Part shown: piece after piece, positions 26,949-34,005 of the stretch | Position numbering within the stretch: position 1 is the stretch's first letter | How the letters are laid out: each line of letters starts with the position of its first letter | DNA from: Phaeobacter inhibens DSM 16374 | GTDB lineage: Bacteria > Pseudomonadota > Alphaproteobacteria > Rhodobacterales > Rhodobacteraceae | Assembly: GCF_000473105.1 (NCBI RefSeq) | Contig: NZ_KI421498.1 | Span: forward strand, 3,294,385-3,358,384 | Length of the DNA stretch: 64,000 nucleotides | Direction: 5' to 3' | Notes under the pieces: generated by a model | What the model saw: the letters and a program-made list of their open reading frames with translations, nothing else | The model's database searches: none | Told to the model about the DNA's origin: nothing | Position numbers and translations under genes: made by a program

Positions 26949-28889
26949 TCCGGCCAGTTCTTTGGAGAAAGGCACCGGCAGCGGTGTCTTGCCAAGGCGC
27001 GCGCGATAGACTGGCAGGCTCTCGGTGACGCGCATCACGTAGTTGCGCGTCTCATTAAAGGGGATGTGTTCGATCCAGTCGACAATCCCCGGCGTGCCGC
27101 CACGCGGATCGCCATAACGCTCCATCCAGGCCTTGGGGCGATGCGGGCCTGCGTTATAACCCGCCGCCATCATCACCACATTGCCGTTAAAATCACCCGC
27201 CAGATCCGCAAGGTAATTGCTGCCCAGAAGCGCATTATAGGACCAGTCGGAAATCAACCGACCGGTTGTGTGATTGGCCTGAATACCCATGTTCGAGGCC
27301 ACCAGTTTTGCGGTGGCGGGCATCACCTGCATCAGCCCCCGCGCGCCCGCATGGCTGATCACGATGGGGTCAAATTCACTTTCGCGGCGAGCAATGGCAA
27401 GGGTCATTTCCTTGGCCATGGGCAGGTCCTTCTGCGCGACGGGATGCAGCGGGAAATAGGCCGCTTCCAGCTCTTCGCCGGTCTGCGCGGCGCGTTTGGC
27501 GATCATCACTGCCAGATGTGGTTCGTTCATGCTGACAGCCATTTCGCCCAGCTGGCGTGCCTCAATCGGGTTTAGCCCCTCAACCAGATGGGTGAGGAAG
27601 CGCTCGGCCAGGGGCAGATCGCCAGTCTGCAACAGCAACAGCCCGGCCTCTGCCACGGTGGAGTTCAGGAAGCTGGCCGCGCGCCAGTCGGGCAGCTGCG
27701 GCGGAGTGATCAGATCGGGATCAAAGGGACGGCCCAGAACCTCTGCCGCCAACAACCCGTAGAAAGACGTCTGATAATCCGCCGCCTTGGCATAGGCGGC
27801 ATGGGCTTTCTCAATGTCGCCATGGGCACCATAGGCCTGTCCCAGCCAATAGCCGCCACGACCCACCGAAATCGGGCTTTCGACAGAGGCGAGGAACCGT
27901 TCAAAGTGGTAGGCGGCCAGTTCCGGGTCGTTCAGTTTGCGCAAGGCGATATAACCTGCCAGCCATTCGCAATCGGAGTAGCCATAGCCCGCATCCTCGG
28001 GCGCGAAGTGATGTGCGGCCAGCTGATAGGCGCGTTCGTGATTGCCGTCACGCATGTCCTGCCGCGCCAGATCGCGGCGACGGCGCAGCCATTTGGCCGG
28101 CTCGCCCAGTTTTTCGGCGGTGGTGCTGCGGTCCATCATCAGGGTGATGGCATCCTCTTGGCGCCGCTTGCGGTCGCGCCAGGCAAAGCGATCATAGGCA
28201 AGGCCCGCGTTATTCTTCAGCGCGTCGGGTACGGCGGCGATCTTGCCATCCACACCCGGTTCGACCTCTTGCAGGGCCAGACGCGCCTCTGCCAGCTTGC
28301 GCGGCCCGTCCTTAACCAACGGCAACATCCGCCGCGCGCTGACCTTGTGACCGTCCCACAGCAGCCGGTCCAGCCGGGCTGCGTGATGGGACGCCAGAAG
28401 TTTGGCGTGATGTTTCAGGTAATCGTCCTGAATGACCGATCCCATGGGCATGGTGCGCCAGGCCAGAACCAGCTCTGCCTCGCCTTCGCCTTTTTGCCCG
28501 GCTGCGATCAGCGCGCGGCCATAACTCAGCGCGCCTTCGGCGGTCTGTGGCCGGGTGTCGCTGTAAAAGGCAAGGATGGTCTTGCGACCTGCGCTGGCAA
28601 TCTCCGGCTCATTCTTGCGCCGCAGCAGCGCCAGCCCCGGCCAGTCCGACCGCCGCGCCAGAAACGCCATCACATCGGAGGCCGACCCCATCCCGGCGCG
28701 CAGGCGGTGCCATTCAATGACATCGCGGGCGACGGTGGCTTCGTGGCCTGCGCTGCGACCTGCCTCGCTCCATTTTTCCGAGCGCATCAGCTCCAGCGCG
28801 CGGCTTAGGTCCACGGCCATGGCAGCGGTGCCGCTCAGAGTGGCGGAAATGAGGGCAATAAGGGCCAGAATGCGTGTCATCTCTTGCAT
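26922..28889 (-). CDS. soluble lytic murein transglycosylase (Slt-like)
   Basis: About 655 residues. Signal peptide LALIALISATLSGTAAMA, then a long superhelical alpha-domain like the U/L domains of Slt70 (residues 40-470), and a C-terminal SLT catalytic domain with IARRESEFDPIVISHAGARG (catalytic Glu) followed by LMQVMPATAKLVA and YNAGPHRPKAW. It cleaves peptidoglycan with formation of anhydro-muropeptides in the periplasm. The start is uncertain: 28889 and 28880 both give a good signal peptide, whereas the ATG at 28946 would bury it. Confidence 0.92.
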   Translation of the reverse strand: MQEMTRILALIALISATLSGTAAMAVDLSRALELMRSEKWSEAGRSAGHEATVARDVIEWHRLRAGMGSASDVMAFLARRSDWPGLALLRRKNEPEIASAGRKTILAFYSDTRPQTAEGALSYGRALIAAGQKGEGEAELVLAWRTMPMGSVIQDDYLKHHAKLLASHHAARLDRLLWDGHKVSARRMLPLVKDGPRKLAEARLALQEVEPGVDGKIAAVPDALKNNAGLAYDRFAWRDRKRRQEDAITLMMDRSTTAEKLGEPAKWLRRRRDLARQDMRDGNHERAYQLAAHHFAPEDAGYGYSDCEWLAGYIALRKLNDPELAAYHFERFLASVESPISVGRGGYWLGQAYGAHGDIEKAHAAYAKAADYQTSFYGLLAAEVLGRPFDPDLITPPQLPDWRAASFLNSTVAEAGLLLLQTGDLPLAERFLTHLVEGLNPIEARQLGEMAVSMNEPHLAVMIAKRAAQTGEELEAAYFPLHPVAQKDLPMAKEMTLAIARRESEFDPIVISHAGARGLMQVMPATAKLVASNMGIQANHTTGRLISDWSYNALLGSNYLADLAGDFNGNVVMMAAGYNAGPHRPKAWMERYGDPRGGTPGIVDWIEHIPFNETRNYVMRVTESLPVYRARLGKTPLPVPFSKELAGSTLNAFAP

Positions 28890-29021
28890 TTTCCAACGTT
28901 CCGGGGATAGAGCCAATGACGATAATCCGTGACCTGCCGGTATCAACTCAAATCCCCGGCATGTCCATCACCCAAGCCGGTGCAATTCTGCGCCCGCACG
29001 AACAGCAAAGGGAGCGTGCCC

Positions 29022-29894
29022 ATGTTCAAAGGCTCTATGCCAGCCCTCGTCACCCCGTTTTCCAACGGCGAGCTGGATCTGGATACGCTCAAACGTTTGG
29101 TCGAGTGGCATATTGATCAGGGCTCTACTGCGCTGGTCCCGGTGGGCACCACCGGCGAAAGCCCGACGCTGACCCATGACGAGCATGAAACCGTGATTGC
29201 CGAGGTGGTGAAGATTGCGGCAGGCCGGGTGCCGGTGATTGCCGGTGCGGGCTCCAACAACACGGTTGAGGGCAAGCGGTTCGTGCAATTCGCCGCCGAG
29301 GTTGGCGCCGATGCCGCGCTGGTGGTGACGCCGTACTACAACAAGCCCACGCAGCGCGGGTTGATCGCGCATTTCACCGAGCTGCATAACTGCGCCGATA
29401 TTCCGATTGTGATTTACAACATCCCCGGTCGCTCGATCATCGACATGACCCCGGCCACCATGGGCGAACTGGCCAAGCTGGAACGCATCATCGGCGTGAA
29501 GGATGCAACCGGCGATATCGCGCGTGTATCGCAGCAACGTGCGTCCTGCGGTGCGGATTTCATCCAGCTGTCCGGTGAGGATGCCACTGCTCTGGGGTTC
29601 AACGCCCATGGCGGGGTTGGCTGTATTTCGGTAACGGCCAATGTGGCGCCGAAGCTTTGCGCGGAATTCCAGGCGGCGACGCTGGCCGGTGATTACGCAT
29701 TGGCGCTGGAGTATCAGGACAAACTGATGCCGCTGCATGAGGCGATTTTCATTGAGCCGGGTCTGGTTGGGGCAAAATATGGCCTGTCGAAACTGGGCTT
29801 GTGCAGCGAAGAGGTGCGCCTGCCGCTGACGGGTCTGGAAGACAGCACCAAGGCCGCAATCGACGCGGCCATGGCGCACGCGGGCCTGCTGTAA
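29022..29894 (+). CDS. dapA: 4-hydroxy-tetrahydrodipicolinate synthase
   Basis: 290 residues. First committed step of lysine and diaminopimelate synthesis, condensing pyruvate with aspartate semialdehyde. Seen: [23 protein letters not shown], the Tyr in [11 protein letters not shown], and the Schiff-base Lys in [17 protein letters not shown] supplies the Arg of the carboxylate site. AAAGGGAG precedes the ATG. Ends at a strong terminator, so it is monocistronic here; smpB is not the next gene. Confidence 0.97.
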   Translation: MFKGSMPALVTPFSNGELDLDTLKRLVEWHIDQGSTALVPVGTTGESPTLTHDEHETVIAEVVKIAAGRVPVIAGAGSNNTVEGKRFVQFAAEVGADAALVVTPYYNKPTQRGLIAHFTELHNCADIPIVIYNIPGRSIIDMTPATMGELAKLERIIGVKDATGDIARVSQQRASCGADFIQLSGEDATALGFNAHGGVGCISVTANVAPKLCAEFQAATLAGDYALALEYQDKLMPLHEAIFIEPGLVGAKYGLSKLGLCSEEVRLPLTGLEDSTKAAIDAAMAHAGLL

Positions 29895-29927
29895 GCGCAG
29901 CACACCGACCATGGACATGGTTTTTCG

Positions 29928-29960
29928 GACCGGGACGCTTATGCGTTCCGGTCTGTTTCG
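29928..29960 (+). terminator. rho-independent terminator of dapA
   Basis: An 11-bp stem (GACCGGGACGC / GCGTTCCGGTC, one G-T pair) with loop TTAT, followed by TGTTTCGTTTT. Confidence 0.85.
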
Positions 29961-30264
29961 TTTTGGCTGTCTTCTGTCTCTAACTGACGGTTTAGGGTCA
30001 CATCGCCAGGGCCAGATCCGTCGAAAATGAAAAAGGCGGCGCCGCCCCGAGGAAAGATCCCGGGAAAGGCTGGAAGTTGCGGGACGCGTCACTGCCCCGG
30101 TGCCAAACTGTTTTGCACGAACCCTGAGGGCATAACTGCCAACAGGGCCGGTTTCCATGGTGTCCGGGGGCGTAAATCCCGGAGGTGATCGCGATCCGGA
30201 ACAGGATAGTGCCGCCAGATGTATCAACGGTAAGCAGGGCGCGCGCCGCATTGGCAACGGCGGG
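29961..30264. other. intergenic stretch without a recognised gene
   Basis: About 300 bp between the dapA terminator and the stop of the ECF41 sigma gene. The only structure seen is a perfect 12-bp palindrome GGCGGCGCCGCC at 30035-30046. Open frames crossing it on either strand are shadows of dapA or of the sigma gene and resemble no protein. Confidence 0.6.
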
Positions 30265-31146
30265 TCACCCCAGCACGGATGTCAGATGCCGTGTCTTATC
30301 CGGGTTGCGAGTCACATAGATGCGGGCAATCCGGCCGTCGCGAATCTCCAGCGAGGTGGCTTGCAGAATGCCGTCCTCGCCCCGGCTCAGAATGGCGGGC
30401 AGGCCATTGAGCTGGCACAGGCGCCATTGATCTGGCGCTGTGTGATGGCCTTTGCGGGCAAGCCCTGCCAGCAGCCGCATCACCTTCTCGCGTCCGTATA
30501 TCGGGTTGAGCGCCGCAGTCGCCTTGCCGCCGCCATCGGAAATCAGCTGCACATCGTTGCTCAGCAACCGGGTGAGGGCGGTCATGTCCCCGGTTTTGGA
30601 CGCGCGAAAGAACGCCTCGGTCAGCGCGTCGCCGTGATCGGGGCGGCTGGGGGGATCCGGTCGCAGTGCCTGCACCTTGCGGCGCGCGCGGGTGGCGAGC
30701 TGGCGACAGGCCTCCGGCGAGCGATTGAGCGCAGAGGCCACATCGCCATAAGGGCTGTCAAAGATGTCATGCAACAGAAAGGCCGCGCGTTCCAGCGGCG
30801 ACAGCGCGTCCAGCGCCAAGAGCAGCGCAACCGAGACGTCATGGTCCAACTGATCGGTCGCATCATCGGTGAGCACGGGTTCCGGCAACCACTCCCCCGG
30901 ATAGGTCTCGCGCTGTTTGCGGGCTGATTTCAGCTGATCAAGGCACAGCCGCGTGGTGATCCGCATCAGATACCCGGTCGGGTCCAGAACCTCGCCCTTG
31001 GGTGCGGATTGCCAGCGCAGATAGGCGTCTTGCAGGATATCCTCGGCATCGGTCACGCTGCCCAGCATCCGGTAGGCGGCCGCGAACAATCGCGGCCGCG
31101 CTGTCAGAAACGCATCGGTTCCTGTGTCTTTGGTCTGTGCTGTCAC
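30265..31146 (-). CDS. ECF41-family RNA polymerase sigma factor (SigJ-like, with fused SnoaL-type domain)
   Basis: 293 residues. Sigma region 2 is RLFAAAYRMLGSVTDAEDIL with the following QDAYLRW, and region 4 is LSPLERAAFLLHDIFD to RSPEACRQLATRARRKV. The hallmarks of group ECF41 are all present: the linker motif WLPEP, the C-terminal SnoaL-like domain with DGGGK, and the terminal NPDK. In this group the C-terminal domain replaces an anti-sigma factor. The start overlaps the stop of the AhpD-like gene by ATGA, the standard ECF41 partnership, and a matching promoter lies upstream of that gene. Confidence 0.93.
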   Translation of the reverse strand: MTAQTKDTGTDAFLTARPRLFAAAYRMLGSVTDAEDILQDAYLRWQSAPKGEVLDPTGYLMRITTRLCLDQLKSARKQRETYPGEWLPEPVLTDDATDQLDHDVSVALLLALDALSPLERAAFLLHDIFDSPYGDVASALNRSPEACRQLATRARRKVQALRPDPPSRPDHGDALTEAFFRASKTGDMTALTRLLSNDVQLISDGGGKATAALNPIYGREKVMRLLAGLARKGHHTAPDQWRLCQLNGLPAILSRGEDGILQATSLEIRDGRIARIYVTRNPDKTRHLTSVLG

Positions 31147-31613
31147 GCCGCGTTGGCCCCTGTTGTGCTCTCGCTCACAGGGTGGGCGCTGCGAAAGCCG
31201 ATTGCAATGCGGTTCCAGCTGTTGATGGCGCCAATCAGCAGCGTCAGCAGCACCTGTTCGCGTGGCTCAAACAGGTCTGCCATGGCGTCATAATCGACGT
31301 CCGGTGCGGCGGTGGCCTCCACCCGCGTCAGCGCCTCGCACCATGCCAGGGCGGCGCGTTCGCGGGGCGTGTAGAGCGGAGATTCGCGCCAGGCGTTCAG
31401 CAGATGCATCCGGTCCTCGCTCTCGCCATGGGCGCGCATCTCATGGGTGTGCATATGAATGCAGAAGGCGCAGCCGTTGATCTGGGAGGCGCGCAGTTTC
31501 ACCAGTTCCACCAGACTGAATTCCAGCGTGCTGTTCTTGAACAGATTCTCCTGCTCCAGCATCGGTTTGAACAGATCACCGGCGACAGAGAAATAATCGA
31601 GACGTTGGGTCAT
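31143..31613 (-). CDS. carboxymuconolactone decarboxylase/AhpD-like protein, ECF41 partner
   Basis: 156 residues. The AhpD-type redox motif is CAFC followed by His (Cys48, Cys51, His55: ASQINGCAFCIHMHTHEM), preceded by VELVKLRASQ. Such proteins are the usual neighbours and targets of ECF41 sigma factors; they are presumed peroxidases or dehydrogenases acting on an unknown substrate. First gene of the two-gene unit, transcribed from the promoter at 31647-31673. Confidence 0.9.
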   Translation of the reverse strand: MTQRLDYFSVAGDLFKPMLEQENLFKNSTLEFSLVELVKLRASQINGCAFCIHMHTHEMRAHGESEDRMHLLNAWRESPLYTPRERAALAWCEALTRVEATAAPDVDYDAMADLFEPREQVLLTLLIGAINSWNRIAIGFRSAHPVSESTTGANAA

Positions 31614-31646
31614 GGGTTTGGTCCTTTCTGATGGGTTCAGAAACAG

Positions 31647-31673
31647 GACGAGGCAGCGGGCGGGTTTGTGACA
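31647..31673 (-). promoter_or_regulatory. ECF41-type promoter of the AhpD-sigma operon
   Basis: Read on the minus strand: TGTCACA (31673-31667), a 16-base spacer, then CGTC (31650-31647), 33 bases before the ATG at 31613. This equals the described ECF41 consensus TGTCACA-N16-CGTC in every defined position, so the sigma factor very probably drives its own operon. Confidence 0.85.
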
Positions 31674-31718
31674 TGACCGGCGCGATTTTTTTAAAAAGGA
31701 TGTGCATTCAATGAGAAA

Positions 31719-31739
31719 AGGGCGCCGCTGGGGCGCCCT
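31719..31739 (-). terminator. terminator of the soe operon
   Basis: AGGGCGCC / GGCGCCCT stem with a five-base loop, followed on the minus strand by CTTTTCTCATT, 22 bases after the soeC stop. Confidence 0.75.
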
Positions 31740-31760
31740 GATTGTGGTCTTTGGTGGTGA

Positions 31761-32648
31761 TCAGCGTTTGCCGTAATAGAGCCCGACCACATGTTCGGCC
31801 TGTGCAAAGAACAGCCAGCGCGAGACGGCAATACCGGCGATATGCAGGAGCACGGCAACGCCTGCGAACAGGTGTTTGAGCATCAGCCCCTCAACCGGCA
31901 GGATCAGGCAGATCAAAGGCAGCGCGAAGCCAAGGGCGAAGGCGATCACCCGCAGTTTCTGCGCATGTTTGCGCCCGACCACATGCACGAATTCGCGCAG
32001 CAGATAGTTGGAGCCGGTATGGGGCGGCTCAAACGCGCGCACGGTGCCGCGATCGCCAAGGCCAGTGGCGGTGCCCATATTGGTGCCAGAGGTGGCAAAG
32101 GCCTGATCGCCCTTGGCCCAATAGGCCAGCTGCACCGAGCCTGCGATGGCCAGAAGCCAGGGTGCCAGCGCCTCAGCCCCGGCCAGTAGCGACCCGCCCG
32201 CAAGGCTGAAAGACAGGAACATCACCGGCGTCAGGGACATGTTCCAGCGCGGGATGGTCTTCAGCTGGGTGTAGATCATCGAAGTGGTAAAGACTGTCGC
32301 CAGCGACAGCGCCGCGCCCAGCCAGCCAAGCGCCCACCAATGGGTGTCCAGAAACACCGCGCCAAAAGCAAAAAGCCCCATCACGATGAGGGCTGCAACC
32401 GCGCAGATGCCCTCACGGCTGAGCCAGCTGGTTTTCCACTGGGTGAAGGCGCGCCAGGCCCGTTCCGGTCGGCCGAGGTGAAAGGTGGAGGCCAGTAGCC
32501 CGCCCACCGCAAAGCCAAAGGCGAGGGCATAGAACACAAAGGCCACCCAGCCGGTGACCTCGGGCTTGCCGAGGCCAAGAAAGGCCAGAAGACCAAAACC
32601 GAGACCGGAGAGGGTGGTGAAGATGATAACGGATGGTGCCGGATGCAT
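31761..32648 (-). CDS. soeC: SoeC: membrane anchor of the sulfite dehydrogenase (DmsC family)
   Basis: 295 residues with about eight membrane segments. The DmsC-family motif FHLGRPERAWRAFTQWKTSW is followed by LSREG. In CISM enzymes of this type the subunit anchors the complex and passes electrons to quinone. It is the last gene of the soeA-DUF6882-soeB-soeC string, overlapping soeB by one base (TGATG). The assignment to Soe rather than DMSO reductase rests on the genomic link to xsc and tpa and on the lack of a Tat signal in the catalytic subunit. Confidence 0.85.
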   Translation of the reverse strand: MHPAPSVIIFTTLSGLGFGLLAFLGLGKPEVTGWVAFVFYALAFGFAVGGLLASTFHLGRPERAWRAFTQWKTSWLSREGICAVAALIVMGLFAFGAVFLDTHWWALGWLGAALSLATVFTTSMIYTQLKTIPRWNMSLTPVMFLSFSLAGGSLLAGAEALAPWLLAIAGSVQLAYWAKGDQAFATSGTNMGTATGLGDRGTVRAFEPPHTGSNYLLREFVHVVGRKHAQKLRVIAFALGFALPLICLILPVEGLMLKHLFAGVAVLLHIAGIAVSRWLFFAQAEHVVGLYYGKR

Positions 32649-33442
32649 CAGCTTGCCCCTCCTGACGTTTGTCCCGGAAGCTTATCAAGCGCCTTGTCCA
32701 GCCAGCCAAGGAACCCCTTGGGATCTTCGGCGACGGGGGCCAGCAGCGGGGCGAGGATGTCGATCTGGTCCTCGATCTGGTCCTTCGGGCGGGGCGGCAG
32801 GTATTTGTTCACCGGTTTGGTGCCCATTTCCGGCATCAGATCCATGCCGGCGCGCGCGGCCACCAGTTTGGAGACATCGCTGTCAGGATCCCCCAGATCG
32901 CCAAAATGGCGCGCGCCTGCCGGGCAGGTCCGCACGCAAGACGGCACACGGTCCACCTCTTCGAGGTTCTCATTGTAGATCCGGTCGACGCAGAGCGTGC
33001 ATTTCTTCATCACACCTTCGGCCAGATCCAGCTCGCGCGCGCCATAGGGGCAGGACCAGGCACATAGGCCACAGCCGATGCAATTGTCCTCGTTCACCAG
33101 AACGATGCCGTCTTCCACCCGCTTGTAGCTGGCGCCGGTGGGGCAGACGGTGACGCAGGGGGCGTCTTCGCAGTGCAGGCAGGATTTCGGGAAATGCACC
33201 AGTTGGGCCGCCGGGTTGGGCTGGCTGGCACAGGGGGAGGGCTGCACCTCGTAGGAGTGCACACGGTTGAGGAAGGTGCCGGATGGATCAGCGCCATAGG
33301 CGTTCTGATCGCTGAGCGGCGCGCCATAGTTTTCGGTGTTCCAGCCCTTGCAGGAGATCACACAGGCATGGCAGCCGACGCAGGTATCAAGGTCAATGAC
33401 CAGACCCATCTTGCGGTCGGTCCTGGTGGGAAGCTCGGTCAT
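32648..33442 (-). CDS. soeB: SoeB: 4Fe-4S ferredoxin-like subunit of the sulfite dehydrogenase
   Basis: 264 residues. Four 4Fe-4S binding motifs in DmsB/NrfC order: the first is CVGCHACVISC (Cys21, 24, 27, 31), then CLHCEDAPCVTVCP, CIGCGLCAWSCPYG and KKCTLCVDR with a distal VPSCVRTCPAGA. It conducts electrons from the molybdenum subunit to SoeC. The ATG at 33442 overlaps the stop of the DUF6882 gene (ATGA); an in-frame ATG at 33457 would overlap that gene further and has no better ribosome-binding site. Confidence 0.9.
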   Translation of the reverse strand: MTELPTRTDRKMGLVIDLDTCVGCHACVISCKGWNTENYGAPLSDQNAYGADPSGTFLNRVHSYEVQPSPCASQPNPAAQLVHFPKSCLHCEDAPCVTVCPTGASYKRVEDGIVLVNEDNCIGCGLCAWSCPYGARELDLAEGVMKKCTLCVDRIYNENLEEVDRVPSCVRTCPAGARHFGDLGDPDSDVSKLVAARAGMDLMPEMGTKPVNKYLPPRPKDQIEDQIDILAPLLAPVAEDPKGFLGWLDKALDKLPGQTSGGAS

Positions 33443-34005
33443 TGCAGGACCCTCCATTTCGGATCTGTAATCGCCCAGAAAAATCGCAAATTATCGTCGA
33501 CAAGCGCGGAATAAATCCCCTCGACCTTGGTGAGGTTGCCCGCCAGTTTCGCCAAGTGCCACGCATTGTCCAAAGAGCACCAAACCGGTTGGGACATCAG
33601 AACCTGATGGTTGTTGGCTTGACCAAAGTCAAAGCAACGTGAAGCAACCTCTGTGCGCATCGTGTCCAAATGCGGATTGCCCCAGGCCCAGAGAAACTCC
33701 TCGCGGGGCGCGAACCAACTACCGATGTAGGACAACGGTGTTTCCACGATGCCGCCGCCCGGGAAATGGAACTCAAGAAGGCCAACGTCTTCGTCGTACC
33801 CCCAGGTGCCTTGGCCATTGCCGATGCCAAAGTCGCGTCTCAGGAGGGTCATCTTCTCGTCAATTTGCACGCAGGCGTGTTGGATCTGCGCATCTAAATC
33901 TGGATCCGTCACAGCATGGCGGATGTTGCAGTTTTCGCAGGTTACCTCAAATTCAAACATAGGGGGCTGCGTTGGTATTTGGGTGCGTTTGAAAGGCCAG
34001 ATCAT
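33439..34005 (-). CDS. DUF6882-like protein inserted in the soe operon
   Basis: 188 residues. No known function. The central block LLEFHFPGGGIVETPLSYIG then WFAPREEFLWAWGNPHL matches what I know of DUF6882 (an Ile-Gly-Ser/Trp-Leu-Trp-Ala-Trp-Asn pattern). The N-terminal part has a Cys pair CENC. No signal peptide or membrane segment, so cytosolic. Both ends are ATGA overlaps: with soeA upstream (34005-34002) and soeB downstream (33442-33439), so stoichiometric co-expression with the complex is expected. Base composition is unusual: two sampled 60-base lines inside it have 30 and 29 G+C, against 43 of 60 in a sampled soeB line, suggesting recent acquisition. Confidence 0.85.
   Translation of the reverse strand: MIWPFKRTQIPTQPPMFEFEVTCENCNIRHAVTDPDLDAQIQHACVQIDEKMTLLRRDFGIGNGQGTWGYDEDVGLLEFHFPGGGIVETPLSYIGSWFAPREEFLWAWGNPHLDTMRTEVASRCFDFGQANNHQVLMSQPVWCSLDNAWHLAKLAGNLTKVEGIYSALVDDNLRFFWAITDPKWRVLQ

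Noticed and set aside
27588..28808. 406-residue open frame opposite the lytic transglycosylase
   Set aside because: Antisense shadow; the transglycosylase motifs are on the minus strand.
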